Source: Antedon mediterranea
Taxonomy: Eukaryota > Echinodermata > Crinoidea > Comatulida > Antedonidae
Length of the DNA: 64,000 bases
Reading direction: 5' to 3'
Assembly: GCF_964355755.1 (NCBI RefSeq)
Contig: NC_092678.1
Location: forward strand, 17,582,922-17,646,921
In this document: in pieces, positions 45,330 to 57,826 of the stretch
Position numbering within the stretch: the stretch's first letter is position 1
Layout of the letters: the number at the start of each line of letters is the position of its first letter
Program-made: the position numbers and the translations under genes
Notes under the pieces: model-generated
The model's database searches: none
What the model was told of the DNA's origin: nothing
What the model saw: the letters and a program-made list of their open reading frames with translations, nothing else

Positions 45330-47060
45330 TTCATGTTTTTAAGTTAATTTGATTAAAGTATGTGACCATCGGATCAATAATCAATATCAATGTAAACTTT
45401 ACACCGACTTGTAGGTTCATGTTTTTTATATTAATTGTATATTAATATATTGCACACTTTTGACGATGATCTTAGCTTTAAAAAACCATGTGAATACTTA
45501 CAATTCGTTTATGTTGATCAAGTTTTCAAAAGTACTATCTTTGTAATTTTTTAATTCGTTGTCATATATCCAACTGCAAAAAAAACATTTTAAAATAAAA
45601 ATGAGTAAAAGATTCAGTGGTGTTAGGTCATGAAGAAATTTCTCATTCTTATGTCTTTAGTGGTTTACTAACTTGGACGTAACGCACGGACGCTGTAATA
45701 CAAAAATAGGTCATCCGAACTGTTGCTTTTGATTGAAATATATACAGTAGTTCATTTTAGATATTATATCTAAGCATATATTACTATTATATTTACAATA
45801 ATTTAAACTAATTTCTTTACAAAACAGACAGATTTAACTACAAGTTATGACTTCATACTGTAATTTAAATATGATAATATAATATAATATAACATGTATA
45901 TCTATCCGTGCCACCACCACCACCACCAACCATTAATTAAGGAGATATGAGACTTCAAGTGGTAAATGGCGATCATTTTGAATTTATGTTAATTAACCCA
46001 ATTTCCTTTTGGTAAACTTTAGATATGATGTTCATTTGGACCATATCAAGCAAACAAAACCAAACAAAATTGTTGTTGCAATTTGTTTTAATGTTGACTT
46101 ATCTTTACTGGACAAAGATACAATGACCTCATGGCAATGTTTTAAAGACGCCGTTGTGTGCTCAAATGCGCGTTCATGTCTAAAATATGGCACTGATGTT
46201 ATGTCATTTTAAAGTAGACTTAATGGTCAAACATCATATTTAAAAAGAAACAATGTAATGTTTAGTGAGAGAAAGGTTGTAGTCAAGAGGCAGGAAACTG
46301 CAGGTGTTGTTTATTGCCTTTAGACATAAACAGGTACCACCGTACGAGAATCGGGTGTCCAACGGACGAGTACCATGTGTGTATATCGGGAACAAAGCTA
46401 TTATAAAGTGTACAGATTTTACAGACTATGTCTACGACACATAATCTGTTGTATGACAAGAATTAATGAATGAGTCCGATAATTGTACAGAGCATCAAAC
46501 AACTACATGCAGATTATTAAACATTTTGACAAACATAGCGTTTCATACGTATGGTAAGTGTACACACTGCATAGAAAACATCGAAACGCGACAACAGAAA
46601 AAAGACAATAACAGAGACTTGGGACAAGTCTACACAGTATTAACTTACAGTATTGAAAGTGATGAAGCAAAAGCAGAAAATGCACCTTGATCTATGGTAG
46701 TTATAGCGTTATCGTTTAAATACCTACAGATATTGAAAAAAAAAGACACACATTTCAAACGGATTGATTTAAAACAATATTAATAATAATACTGTACAAC
46801 AATACAATAAATAGATAACCACTACATTTGTCTGCTATATTTCACAGTACAGTTATTTGTATTCAGCATTTCAGTGGGCGATTTAGACTTCGTTTGACAC
46901 TCGAAACAATGTCAAATGAAAGGCAAGCTAATATTGCCATGAGGAGGTGCAAATCTGAGGTAGAGGGGAAAATGTAATGTGTACAAACAGATATCACCTC
47001 ACCTTTATTTATAAAAGTTGAAAATCAGAAAAAAGGGGAGAATGTAGTGTATTATTTTTT
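45330..47060. other. Noncoding DNA
   Basis: Short unrecognised frames only (46009-46212 and 46466-46690, +). CCACCACCACCACCA microsatellite near 45911. No supported gene. Confidence 0.35.
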
Positions 47061-49249
47061 GTTGTTTTTTTTTTTCTCTTTTGTGGCGCAAACACCACTT
47101 TTATTCACATTCATATTATCTCATATTACATAAAATCGTATTATTTAACTTGTAAATGTCGTTACAGTTCATAAGTAACATTTTTAAATATATGAATTCT
47201 GTATTACTCCTTTTTTCATTAATTTTCGTATATTTTGTTATACACTTGACAGGATCATCATTGTCATCTATCCCGTTTTAAAATAGTTCACACATTTTCA
47301 TTTGTTTGTTTTCATTTTACAACCCGGATTATACAATATATTTATATACATGATAAAAAAAACAATAATAACTCAGTACCACCAGTAACCCGTATCACTG
47401 TAATTCTTTTTCGGTTAATCGTATCAAATTAGAAATTATATTATCATAATCTTATTTCTTAAAGCTACCCATTTTTCTATACTTGTTTCTTTATTGTTAT
47501 ATGTTTCACATTCAATGTTATATAACATATTGCTTTTAAATGAATTCCATAAAGATTTACCCACTGGCTTATTTAGTGCAGATAACATTTTTATTCTATA
47601 AATAGTAAATGCTGCAAAAGTGTAAATATAATCTATTAGCTTATCTCCCGTTCCTAGTATTAATTGTTTAAATGATATATTATTGTGATTTAAACTTACA
47701 AAGATACTAAGCATTTTCCTCCAATATTTCTGAATAAATCTACAACTAAAAAACAAATGATTTTCATTTTCAATTTCTCCACATTTGTCACACGTTTGTG
47801 TTTCCTTAACTTTCCACTGATACAGCCGTTTGTTGGTAGGCAGTATTCTATGTAACATCTTATAATTGAATTGTGCTAGTTTCTTATCTTTCATTTTACA
47901 TACTTTCCGTAACCAAGAAGTTTTCCAATCAATGTTGTTATCATTGAAGTACTCTTCCCATTTTAGTTGTGACATTGGAATAATGAAATATTCTTTCACA
48001 AACCATGAGTATATTAGTTTGGTAGTATTAATCTCATACTTTGTCCCAACTAATTCATCATTATCATCACAATTGAAAATATCTACCTCCTTAATAATAC
48101 GTTTCCATTGAATTGGTATTGCCTTAATAATGCACAAATACTCATTTAACCAGTTTGTTTTACATTGTAGTTTCACCAGTATTTCGTTTGATGTTAAAAA
48201 AGTGTTCTTATTAACAATGTCTTTAATACTGATAATGCCACTGTCAATCCAATGCTTGTAGAAAAGCGATTTTTTTTTTTAGTTTAACGTAGTGGTTTCC
48301 CCAAAGTTTCAGGTTTTTTTTTTAGAGATTCTGTTATAATTTATGTAGGCTTTTATCATATTTTTGTAAAACAGTGGAATTTTATCAGAATTAACATCAA
48401 TAATGTTATAACATGACATATTAAGTAAAACATTAACATCACATATTTTTTTAATATAATACATTGGAATATTTTTCCATTTAGCACCATCATCATTAAT
48501 AATTCTTTTTAACCAGCCACACATGAGTGCGTTAACATGAAGAGTAAAATCAGGCATTTTAATGCCTCCCATCTCAACATCACCAATTAGAGTTTTTCTT
48601 TTTATCTTTTTCCTTTTATTGTTCCAAATAAAATTATTTATTAGATTTGTAACTTGTGTATATACATATTTTGGAACATCAGTGATATTTGCAGCATATG
48701 TTAATTTAGATAGTGCAAGACTTTTCAGGATTATTATTCTACCAAAAATTGAGAGATTTCTAGCATTCCATTGTTTTAAAGTCTTTTCTAGCTCTATTAA
48801 TTTAACATCCCAGTTTTTTCTGGTACATTCTTCTGTATTATATCCTACATATATGCCTAAAATTTTGATCGGGTGTTTTACCCAATTTAATTCTAAAGGT
48901 CTATCTATTCTGTTCTTCCATTTACCAATCCAAAAAGCATTGGTTTTTTTTTTATTTAGTGTCATTCCAGATACTTCACAAAAACGTTCAATTACACTGA
49001 CTGCTGACTTAATACTTTTGTCATTACCAACATACAAAACAGTATCATCGGCTAATTGGCTTATTCTAGCTTCTATGTTATTTTCATTATTTGGAAGTTT
49101 AATACCCTTATAGTCATATTTGTTTCTTATTCTAGATGCCATTACTTCAACCACTAAAATGAATAACAGAGCAGATAGAGGACAACCTTGTCTAATACCT
49201 CTTTCCATTTTACAATTGTTTGAAACCCAACCATTGTTAACTGTGACAC
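47061..49249 (-). pseudogene. L1/Tx1-type LINE ORF2, 3' half
   Basis: Minus strand. After the hAT insert the frame continues KMERGIRQGCPLSALLFI, the catalytic LADDTVLYVG and MTLNKKKTNAFWIGKW (48309-49208). After a frame break near 48250-48300 it continues with the C-terminal part (47436-48176): KKLAQFNYKMLHRILPTNK and CDKCGEIENENHLFFSCRF, a CCHC-like zinc motif typical of L1/Tx1 ORF2. The 3' UTR runs to a poly-T (plus strand) near 47061-47076, the poly-A tail of the element. Confidence 0.88.
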
Positions 49250-49257
49250 ATTCAACG

Positions 49258-51133
49258 CAGTGGTGGCGCCAGCGGGGGGGGGGGGGGCTACGGGGGCTCT
49301 AGCCCCCTCGTCGGGGAGCCTAGCCCCCCCGTCGGGGAACACGGGTACTTTTTGTCGGGGAATATAACATACAGTAAAAAACGTTCGCGTTCACTTCATA
49401 TAGCTTCAGCGCCTAGAAAACCACGACGTTCCATTGACCGTGAGAGTACGTCAGAGGGCTATTATGCACTTTTATGCATTCATTATTGCCAGAGATCTAA
49501 CTACTAAACAATAGCTATAGGTACGCACTTGTCTGGCGGTATCCCTTTGTACGAATCGTTCACCGTTGGGTGAGACGCGTGATATCATGTTCCATCCAGG
49601 GACCAAAATGTGTAATGTAGTTATTTTCCAGGCGAAGTTTTACCGACGGTTACCAAAGGGAACACGGGTACTTTTTGTCGGGGAATATAATATACAGTAA
49701 AAAACGTTCGCGTTCACTTGGTAGCTTCAGCGCCTAAAAAACCGCGACGTCTCATTGACCGTGAGAGTACGTCAGGGTGCTATTATGCAATTTATATGCA
49801 TTCATTATTGCCAGCGATCTAACTTACTACTAAACATTAGCTAGGCACGCTTTTGTCTGGCGGTATCCCTTTGTACGAATTGTTCAACGTTGGGTCGAGA
49901 CGCGTGATATCAAGTTCCATCCAGGGACCAAAATGTGTAATGTATTTATTTTCCATGCGAAGTTTACCGACGGTTCGGGTACTTTTTGTCGGGGAATATA
50001 ATTCGTTCGCGTTCACTTCGTAGCTTCAGCGCCTAGAAAACCTCGACGTTTCATTGACCGTGAGAGTACGTCAGAGTGATATTATGCACTTTATATGCAT
50101 TCATTATTGCCAGTGATCCAACTTACTACTAAACAATAGCTATAGGTACGCACTTGTCTGGCGGTATCCCTTTGTACGAATCGTTCAACGTTCGGTCGTG
50201 ATATCATGTTCCATCCAGGGACCGAAATGTGTACCGTGTAGTTATTTTCCAGGGGAAGTTTACCGACGACGGTTACGTTGTGTACTGTGTCGACGTACGC
50301 TACACTACAGCAAAAACAAATTATGTTAATTGTTCGTATGTTCACCAATTTTTTAATTTACAATTAACCTTCTGTACCGTGGGGCACCTAAAATAAATAT
50401 TTCATCTATTACTAAACAAAAAACATGCCATTTTCGCTTAGCCAACATCTTATTATAGCTAAGTTATTAAATTTTCAATGTCCTGTATGTCATGAATTTC
50501 TCACCACTCGGAAGTCCAGATGGTACGCAGGCATACACTTGGGAGGAATAAACTTATTTCCCCGACTAAAAAGGTCTACGCTTGCGTTTTTTAAGCCTCT
50601 GGGCCTGATGTTTCCAAAGTATAAAATGCAATTTTTTGAAGACCACCTGCAGCTCTAGTTTGAAACATTTTCTTAGCTCAGCCCCAACAATAAAGCTGAT
50701 CATATTTCGAAGTACAAGAAGTGTATTTTCCGGGACCTAACATCTCTATTTTTCAAACATTTCTTAGCTCAGTCACAACCATGATAGGGACTTATATATT
50801 TTGTTTCATGTTTTGAAGTATAATAAGTCCAGGACCTCCAACTCTATTTTTCTAAATTTTCTTTGAACTTTTATTTTTTAAATTGAAAAATATGGATTGA
50901 AACAGTCATCGCGCATCGTTTTTTTGCACGCAGTATTTTATTTATGCATTATAAAAAATGGAAAAAATGGCTACCCTAAATTTGATTAAAATGACCTCAA
51001 ATGACGCTAGAACGCGTTGCTTCGGCCCTTGGCGGCCCCCTGGCCCCCAGCCTTGTGTTGCTCGCTTCGCTCGCATAGCCCCCTCGTCGGGGAATGTAGC
51101 CCCCGCGTCGGGAAGATCCTGGCGCCACCCCTG
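49258..51133. mobile_element. 1.88-kb non-autonomous hAT element with 8-bp target duplication
   Basis: ATTCAACG flanks both ends exactly (49250-49257 and 51134-51141). Termini CAGTGGTGGCGCCAG and CTGGCGCCACCCCTG are hAT-like. The left part carries a G13 run and repeated GCCCCCTCGTCGGGG words. The interior has three tandem units of about 311-323 bp (start words near 49341, 49664, 49976) containing CGGGTACTTTTTGTCGGGG, TTGACCGTGAGAGTACGTCA and TCTGGCGGTATCCCTTTGTA. No transposase. It disrupts the LINE. Confidence 0.92.
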
Positions 51134-51141
51134 ATTCAACG

Positions 51142-51400
51142 TTATTGTATAATACTTTTACCCAGTTACAAAAGAACATTCCAAAGTTAAACTTTTCTAG
51201 AACATTGAACATAAAATCTCTACTAATAGAGTCAAAAGCCTTCTTAAAATCTACGGTAATTATTGCCCCTTCGATATCATTATACTCTGTATAATAAAGC
51301 AGGTCTTCTATTAACCGAATGTTTTCACCAGCGAAACAGCCTTTTTTATAAAACACGATTTTGTGCCATAACGGATTTCTACAATCCGCATTATTTATAG
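51142..51400 (-). pseudogene. L1/Tx1-type LINE ORF2, 5' truncated part
   Basis: Upstream piece of the same LINE: FYKKGCFAGENIRLIEDLLY and the catalytic TVDFKKAFDSISRDF on the minus strand, joined before insertion to the 49249 side at the hAT target site. Homology ends near 51360-51400, so the endonuclease and earlier parts are missing by 5' truncation. Confidence 0.88.
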
Positions 51401-51928
51401 AATTTTCCTAAAAAAAAGCTATCATTAGAATTAAAAATATTATTTGAAAAAACAGATGTGGTTGTAAGATTTGTTTAATTATTGAGAAAGCATACAGTTT
51501 GATAATGTCAGCCATAATGTACATTATGGTAAATATTTTAGAGATAGAAAAAGATCAATAAAATAGATCGACAATATGCAAATCCTTGTTTATTCTATAA
51601 ATTTATAATTCGCTATCATTTTTATAATTATAGAAAAAAACATACTAGCTTTTTTAGGTTAAAATATACTGTCCGTTTTCCAAAACAACAATAGACATTA
51701 CACAATGAGTTTTGTTCGGATTATGAGCTTCTTATTTAAACTAGGTTTAATGTGCAGAAACTGCTTTATTTAATTAAAAAATAAATGGTATGGGCCAAAA
51801 AAATCTTTATAATGTCCATTTTTTTCGCGAAGTACACACAAAGCAAAGAAAACAAATTTTAATAACTGCAGAATATTTTTAATTTTTAATCATTCATTGT
51901 TTTAATACAACTTTACTATAAAGTTCAT
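51401..51928. other. Noncoding AT-rich DNA
   Basis: Nothing recognised between the LINE truncation and the minisatellite. Confidence 0.35.
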
Positions 51929-52485
51929 CTACATGGTCATAAACATTATGACTACAGTATATGGTTGAGCTATTGTTATAAAAACTACATGGTCATAAAC
52001 TTGACTACAGTATATGGTTGAGCTACTGTTATAAAAACTACACGGTCATAAACATTATGACTCCAGTATATGGTTGAGCTATTGTTATATAAACTACATG
52101 GTCATAAACTTTATGACTACAGTATATGGTTGAGCTATTGTTATATAAACTACATGGTCATAAACTTTATGACTACAGTATATGGTTGAGCTATTGTTAT
52201 ACAAACTACATGGTCATAAACATTATGACTACAGTATATGGTTGAGCTATTGTTATATAAACTACATGGTCATAAACTTTATGACTACAGTATATGGTTG
52301 AGCTATTGTTATATAAACTACATGGTCATAAACTTTATGACTACAGTATATTGTTGAGCTACTGTTATACAAACTAGATGGTCATAAACTTTATGACTAC
52401 AGTATATGGTTGAGCTATTGTTATATAAACTACATGGTCATAAACTTGACTACAGTATATCGTTGAGCTACTGTTATATACAATT
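51929..52485. repeat. Minisatellite of ~52-58-bp units
   Basis: About ten copies of CTACATGGTCATAAAC, TTTATGACTACAGTATATGG, TTGAGCTATTGTTATATAAA. Some units lack a 6-base piece. It lies just beyond the 3' end of the DUF7869-type gene. Confidence 0.92.
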
Positions 52486-52593
52486 ATGAAATTGGTTGAA
52501 AATTAAATAATTTTTTTTAGATTCATTATACATGTAAAATTCCATTAATGTGCACCCTATTGTGACAACCAGTGAGTTGTAAAACTCCCTGCA

Positions 52594-52923
52594 TTAACTT
52601 TCATTTAAAAAGTCATCTCTTAATTCTTTTAATTTAACAATAACATTGGTAGGCAATCTACTAGTTGGTGTTAAATTAAATATACTTATCACCTCCTCCT
52701 TCGATATTATTTCTCGCCATTCTTGTCCATCTTTTTCACACAGAACAAACCGGGAAGTATACGTTCCAGTGTACCACACTACTTCTACCTCATTGTTATT
52801 TATGCTGAATATTTTGCCTATCTGAGGCCATTCTGTGGGATATCTCCTTAAAGCTGTTGCTACCATAGCACCAACATCGAGTTGCTGTGGTGGCTTACGC
52901 TTCGAAAATTTACCAATGTGTAC
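52594..52923 (-). CDS. DUF7869-type gene, terminal exon
   Basis: Acceptor CTACTAG, phase 0 start, 109 codons to TAA. Reads KPPQQLDVGAMVATALRRYP, PQIGKIFSINNNEVEVVWYT, VISIFNLTPTSRLP and VIVKLKELRDDF. The family C-terminus has this design: a small Tudor/SH3-like barrel (IGKIF..I....V.V.W..G.Y) and an LP..V..KLK ending. The first methionine used in isolation would be internal, so this is not a separate gene. Confidence 0.85.
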   Translation of the reverse strand, partial: VHIGKFSKRKPPQQLDVGAMVATALRRYPTEWPQIGKIFSINNNEVEVVWYTGTYTSRFVLCEKDGQEWREIISKEEVISIFNLTPTSRLPTNVIVKLKELRDDFLNES

Positions 52924-53116
52924 CTAGTAGTGTGGGAGAAAGCATAGAAAAGTCATAATCATTTTTCTTACAACCCTAAAAATATAGAATTTTCGTTGAT
53001 GCATTTGCTTGATGCGATTATGAGATCATATCCCAAATATAAGCACTGCTTTAAACTATGTTGCATTACATGTTTCAAAGATGTAATTTTGAAAATCTAT
53101 AATATCTTTATCATAC

Positions 53117-53244
53117 CGGTCTTATTTCATTTTCATTATCCGAGTCACTAATGTCTGTCTCGTTTCCATCAGATTCCTCCCTCATAGGGCTTGCATTGTT
53201 GTCATTAAAAATGATGTCATGGAGCAAAAATCGCTGTTCATTTC
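53117..53244 (-). CDS. DUF7869-type gene, acidic linker exon
   Basis: Exon between TTTTTTAG and GTATGA; enters in phase 1 and leaves in phase 0, matching both neighbours. Encodes RFLLHDIIFNDNNASPMREE then an acidic SDGNETDISDSDNENE stretch. Probably a disordered linker between the catalytic-like domain and the C-terminal barrel. Confidence 0.78.
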
Positions 53245-53659
53245 CTAAAAAAAAAGAGTACGCATTAGTTTTAAAAAGTAAATAATATACATTCATACAA
53301 AATATCATGATATATTTATGCTGAGGTGTTTGTTGCATAAAAGCTGGGCCAATACATTGCGCACCATGCTAATCAGATGCTGATTGATTGATTTTATCTT
53401 ATGAATTAATCAGGAGGCATGTTTCTCCAGTGTACTCCACTAGATATCGTTCATGTTATTTGATAATTTTAGGTTCTCACATAAAATGATCAGTGGAAGC
53501 ATGCATTGGTGAATGTGACCCAACATAGTTGTGTGGAGTAAATAGTTGAATTTTGGTATAGCTGCTGAATCTATACTAAAATCAAAATTCTCTTGTTAAC
53601 CAAAAAATATATGTGTAAAATGGTGAAACATCACACATGCAATGTAGTACAGTACATAC

Positions 53660-54176
53660 CTTCTGTGATCTCTTCTATATTATTTAAAAATTCCTCCCAC
53701 CAGTCACGTTCTTCTATTCGCAAAAAATTTGCAACAGACGCCAGACTTTTTTTTAACTTTGGTATATCTGCATTACTAAAATCAGGAGTACACAACACTG
53801 GTATATCAGCAGGGCTTTCCTTGAGCAAATATGGAAGTGTGTCCATTTCTCTTGCACATTCACACCAAGTACAATCCGTTGACCAGTTCTTATAGGACAT
53901 GATGCATTTTCCGGTTTGAGCCAAAACAAACTTAAACTGGTGTGGTTTGCTGTGGTAACGTATGTCTTGCATGTATGGTACTAACCAGTTCTTAATGTCA
54001 TGCAGATAGGAAATGATACTTGATGTAATCGGCAACTTTTTGTACGAGTTTTCAACAGCACTTCGAAGATGATCAAGTGTAGATGCTCTATATTTGTTCA
54101 GGTATTTGGCCACACATGAAAATAATTGGTCAATATCCTCGTGAGTGTGACCCACCATTAAAAACCCAATCTTTAT
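53660..54176 (-). CDS. DUF7869-type gene, exon with GHTHEDIDQ motif
   Basis: Acceptor CTCTTTCAG, donor GTATGT, phase 0 to 1. Begins IKIGFLMVGHTHEDIDQLFS, the family's most conserved block. It is followed by helical sequence, a Trp/Cys stretch (NWSTDCTWCECAREMD) and WWEEFLNNIEEITE. The Asp/Glu of HEDID may be the third acidic residue of an RNase H-like (DDE/D) active site. This is inference from motif order (IDGMDQ, LQLDN, HEDID). Confidence 0.88.
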
Positions 54177-54489
54177 CTGAAAGAGTAAAAGAAGTAATGA
54201 TTTAAAATTAAAACTTTTCAAAGCAAAATAAAAAAAATACATTTTTAGTATATTTCCATTTTTTCCTCATCTAGTTAGACTAGAATGTTATTGAATATTT
54301 TATGTCTTTAGATAATTACCAATAGTAAATTAATTACTGTCCTATTAGGCTGGTGGAAATCACCCAACACAGGGGATATTTTGTGGTGAACGAGAACAGG
54401 GTAAATGAATGATGAACTGGGTTCTTTAAAGTGCACTGTGTATACTGTTTTATTATTTATATATCATTTATAAATGTATAGTCATTTAC

Positions 54490-54884
54490 CTTTCGAAAAA
54501 TCTTTAACGCTACAAGAAGAGCACATAGGGCAAAAACAAATCTGTTTTTATTATCCTTTCCGCTATTGTCCAACTGCAGATATAAGACTGGTGGTAGAGG
54601 TTGTATCTCTGACAGCACCGTCAGTATAATGTTGCAGGTTAGGTTTGAGTCATGTGGAAACTGCTTTAGGTCAATGAAGCAGTGCCCATGTCGCCCATGT
54701 ACCAGAACACCAGTTACATGTGTGGCTAGTTTCCACATCTTCGACGTTTCTTTTGATTCGCAAGCAAAAGATGGTAAATCAGTCTTGCTTTGGTCCATTC
54801 CATCGATAATTATTGACAAATACTTGTTGGGATTCTGTCTTGCTTTCTGCATAATTATGTTTATAGTACTTTCGACGTTCAATA
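54490..54884 (-). CDS. DUF7869-type gene, exon with IDGMDQ and LQLDN motifs; one-base frame break
   Basis: Acceptor TTTTTCAG, donor GTAAAT. The first 13 codons (ERRKYYKH) fit the upstream splice phase; the rest (MQKARQNPNKYLSIIIDGMD, THVTGVLVHGRHGHCFID, PLPPVLYLQLDNSGKDNKNR, FALCALLVALKIFRK) is in the next frame. The change occurs at CATAATTATG (about 54852-54860), where removing one base restores the family pattern. All later exons agree with the second frame, so this is a single insertion: mutation or sequencing error. The exon holds two of the three conserved acidic blocks. Confidence 0.85.
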
Positions 54885-55356
54885 CTGAAAAATTAAAATC
54901 ATATGTTTATAGTTTTATTTTGCATTTAATAATACATTTTTGTTTTGTTTAGTTATATGTTATCTATTAGCCGATGACAAGATGAGACAATGCTTTACTT
55001 CTAATCTATTAAAATTATTGATTAAATGTAGAGGTTTTTTATATAATAATGATTTTGTTTATCTTTTCTCTTTTTTTGTTTACAACCACTTTTATTCATT
55101 CATTGTTCATACACAATAATTATTTTCATTTTCTACCATTTTTCCCCGTTATTTTCTGTTTTATTTCAATCACTCTTAATTTTATTAAGTTAGAATTATT
55201 TTTAAAAACACTAATAATACTATAGAGGAGGTATACAGTGGAAGCAATAATTATTTTTCCTATCTATGGTAATACCGGGTATACAAGTTCAACAGAATTT
55301 CTTGTTGAAAGGTTTAAACTACTGGTTTTGTACACAAAATAGGTAGGCATACTTAC

Positions 55357-55478
55357 TTTTGTTTTCGTAAATGCTTCTCTCTCTTCATCATTAGTATTTG
55401 CCGTTTTTGCTTTTGATTTGTCTTGTGCAGCTCAAATTTAATTCTGGTGCATTTGCTGCATTTTGCAAAACGATTTTC
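55357..55478 (-). CDS. DUF7869-type gene, basic zinc-motif exon
   Basis: Exon between TTTAATAG and GTAAGT, phase 0 to 2. Reads NRFAKCSKCTRIKFELHKTN then a Lys/Arg/Gln-rich helix (KQKRQILMMKREKHLRKQ). The CxxC in RFAKCSKC is conserved in the family just before the catalytic-like region. Too short for standard ORF calling. Confidence 0.85.
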
Positions 55479-55769
55479 CTATTAAAAAAATTGAAAAAAT
55501 ACAGCACGTAAAAATATAAAATTAAACAAATTTTGCATTCAATATAGTGAATGTAGGGAAGGAGTTGTGAGGCCCATCATACATGCATCTGGATTGTACA
55601 GTATGTTTTTCCAGTATTTTATTATGAATGAAAATTGAACCTACAGGACTTTCTGTATAACATTGAAGTGAATTTATAAAAATACGTTAAAAAATACTTC
55701 AGTCAATGAAGATGACATGGATTTTGTCCATTGGTACAAACCATAATAAGTGTAAAAACGTAAACATAC

Positions 55770-56044
55770 CTCAGGTATTACAATATGCTTGAATTCAACA
55801 CACCAAAACTTGTAGAATGTCGCTAATGCACACACATCTTCATTTCTTAGCTCAAACTCATCTTTCATATGCATGTACACATCATGTTTGGTAAGCGTTG
55901 ATGGTAGATGGATTTGTCCATTAGTTGGCATTTGATCACCGTATTCATTACAAAATTTAATAAACCAAGCCCGACACTGTTGAGTTGAATTGCTATATAC
56001 CATCTTTCTGGTGAAGTTGGGTGGTAAAAGATAACAGCATCCTT
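55770..56044 (-). CDS. DUF7869-type gene, exon F
   Basis: Acceptor TTTCTTTTCAG, donor GTATGT, phase 1 to 0, 91 codons. Reads CRAWFIKFCNEYGDQMP, QIHLPSTLTKHDVYMHMKDE and FYKFWCVEFKHIVIPE. In this family the segment W...F...YG...P....H LP..LTK.DVY and F...W...F.HV.IP precedes the RFAKC exon. A helical domain of unknown role. Confidence 0.87.
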
Positions 56045-56439
56045 CTGAAAAGAAATAAAATGTAAATTTCAAATATTAGGAATTTCAAATACTGTACTAT
56101 TTTATTATTGTTTGGTTTAATCCATTGATTAATGACTTATGATCATTTTGCATTATCTTTCTAACATAGTGTTAAGCATATTAATTTTATTGTGTAAAAA
56201 TAATTAAACAATAATCAAATGCATTCTATTCATTTAAAAAAAAGTTATTCTCCACTCCTCGTCAGATCATGCCTATGTCCCTGTATAATACAACTATAAG
56301 TATAATGGAAAGTAATCTTCACACAGTCACAGTAATCTTTCCGTTTCAGCAACATTAAAACACATACATTAAAAGTAATATTAACAGCATGTAAAATTAA
56401 ATAATGTAAAATGTACTGTAAAACTAAACAATTAATTAC

Positions 56440-56745
56440 CAATAGCTTGCTTCCTTATTTTGTAAAAAGTTGACCGGCCAATACCATTTACTAACATCCA
56501 TGCTTTTGCACAAACTTTGTTAGCACCAACTAGTAGACAGATTTTGGTGGCACCTCCGGATGTGCTGAGATGTTCATTGAAATATTTAAGGATCCAACAG
56601 CGTTGTTCATATTCGGTCATTGCTTGAAATGCTTCCCTTGTCTGTTTTATTTCTCTAAAATGTAGCATACCAATGCACATTAATGCACAACAGCAGGTCA
56701 AATACAAGTTGTGTATTGGCTGTAGGTGATTCCTTTTCCTTTTTT
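56440..56745 (-). CDS. DUF7869-type gene, exon E
   Basis: Acceptor TTCTGTAG, donor GTAATT, phase 1 to 1, about 102 codons. Reads KRKRNH (basic), TCCCALMCIGMLHFREIKQT, YEQRCWILKYFNEHL and KVCAKAWMLVNGIGRSTFYK. The CCC...C cluster followed by an R..FW..-like helix and a VC...F....GI....Y helix is the usual N-terminal arrangement of the family and may bind zinc or DNA. Confidence 0.87.
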
Positions 56746-57181
56746 CTACAGAAAGAATAAACTTGCATTATCCATTGGCAAAAAAAACAAACAAACAAAA
56801 TAACAATTATATGGTACCAATTGCGGAAAATGTGATCAGTCAATACGGTTTCAGAAGTTTTGGAGGTTACGTAAAACTAGGTGACTAATTCGCATTAATA
56901 TATAGATACTTTTAATTCTTTGACAAACAATTTTTTTTTCGGTTCAGATAATTCAATTTCAATTTTCGAGTGTTCAATTACAGGTTGTGCAGGTGCCTTG
57001 TTCATTAGACAGTTGTACCTATTTACATACCATAAAGACATAACATTAGAACCTGACCATAGAATCAGACACAAATGGAAACAACCAGCAATTTCCATAT
57101 CTTTTAGGTACAGCACAACCATCAACATCAAGCACTATTTAATAAAAGTAGTTTTAAAAATTAATGACATATCAAACTTAC

Positions 57182-57292
57182 CACTACGCTTACTTGTGTG
57201 ATTAGAGATTTTAATCTCATCATCACTTGATCCAGATGAATTAAGGTAATTAGTTTCTACAGTCTCTAGGCCTCCTGTATTTCTCTTGCAGG
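57182..57292 (-). CDS. DUF7869-type gene, exon D
   Basis: Thirty-seven codons, acceptor TTTATTTAG, donor GTAAGT, phase 1 to 1. Encodes CKRNTGGLETVETNYLNSSG then SSDDEIKISNHTSKR: a polar, acidic, probably disordered segment with a terminal basic patch. Supported mainly by splice signals and phase. Confidence 0.7.
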
Positions 57293-57645
57293 CTAAATAA
57301 AAATATAGTAGTTTAATATTTATAGCAGCCTATGCAACATAAATGTACAGTAATTCTTCATTTGGGGTAACTGGTGATTGATAGCAGACATTTTCAAATT
57401 TTGGATAGTGGAAGATAATATTTTGATCCAGGAGCTAGAGGCTTTATGGGAGGTTATTACCATTTATCCTTTTTTTTTCACCATTATTCTCATCGTTATT
57501 AATAATGAGGTTTTTGTTGTATTTTGTTATTTCTGAAGAATGCACCTTTGTAATTATTAAGTATGCTAATGATTTAAAGGTGTAGTAGGGAAGTAAATCT
57601 AAATAAATAAACTAGCCTCTATAGAGGATACTAATATCTACTGGC

Positions 57646-57701
<56 letters not shown>

Positions 57702-57702
57702 T
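57646..57702. repeat. (AGT)n microsatellite
   Basis: About 19 AGT repeats in an intron of the DUF7869-type gene. Confidence 0.97.
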
Positions 57703-57826
57703 TATTAGGCTGGCTGCTTAAAAGGTAATTCCCTACCCAAGCCTAGATGAAGTTTTGTATAAAGTTGGTAGGAGCCCTACTAAGAAAGGTTAGCAAAAGC
57801 TCATGGTTAATGTTATTGCTACTGAC

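Noticed and set aside
48562-49113. 183-codon plus-strand frame
   Set aside because: Antisense to the L1/Tx1 reverse transcriptase; hydrophobic composition is a shadow of that sequence.
53117-53338. Separate small gene with a hydrophobic N-terminus upstream of the acidic linker
   Set aside because: The extra N-terminal residues come from reading through the intron; a TTTTTTAG acceptor at 53245-53246 and matching phase show it is an internal exon.
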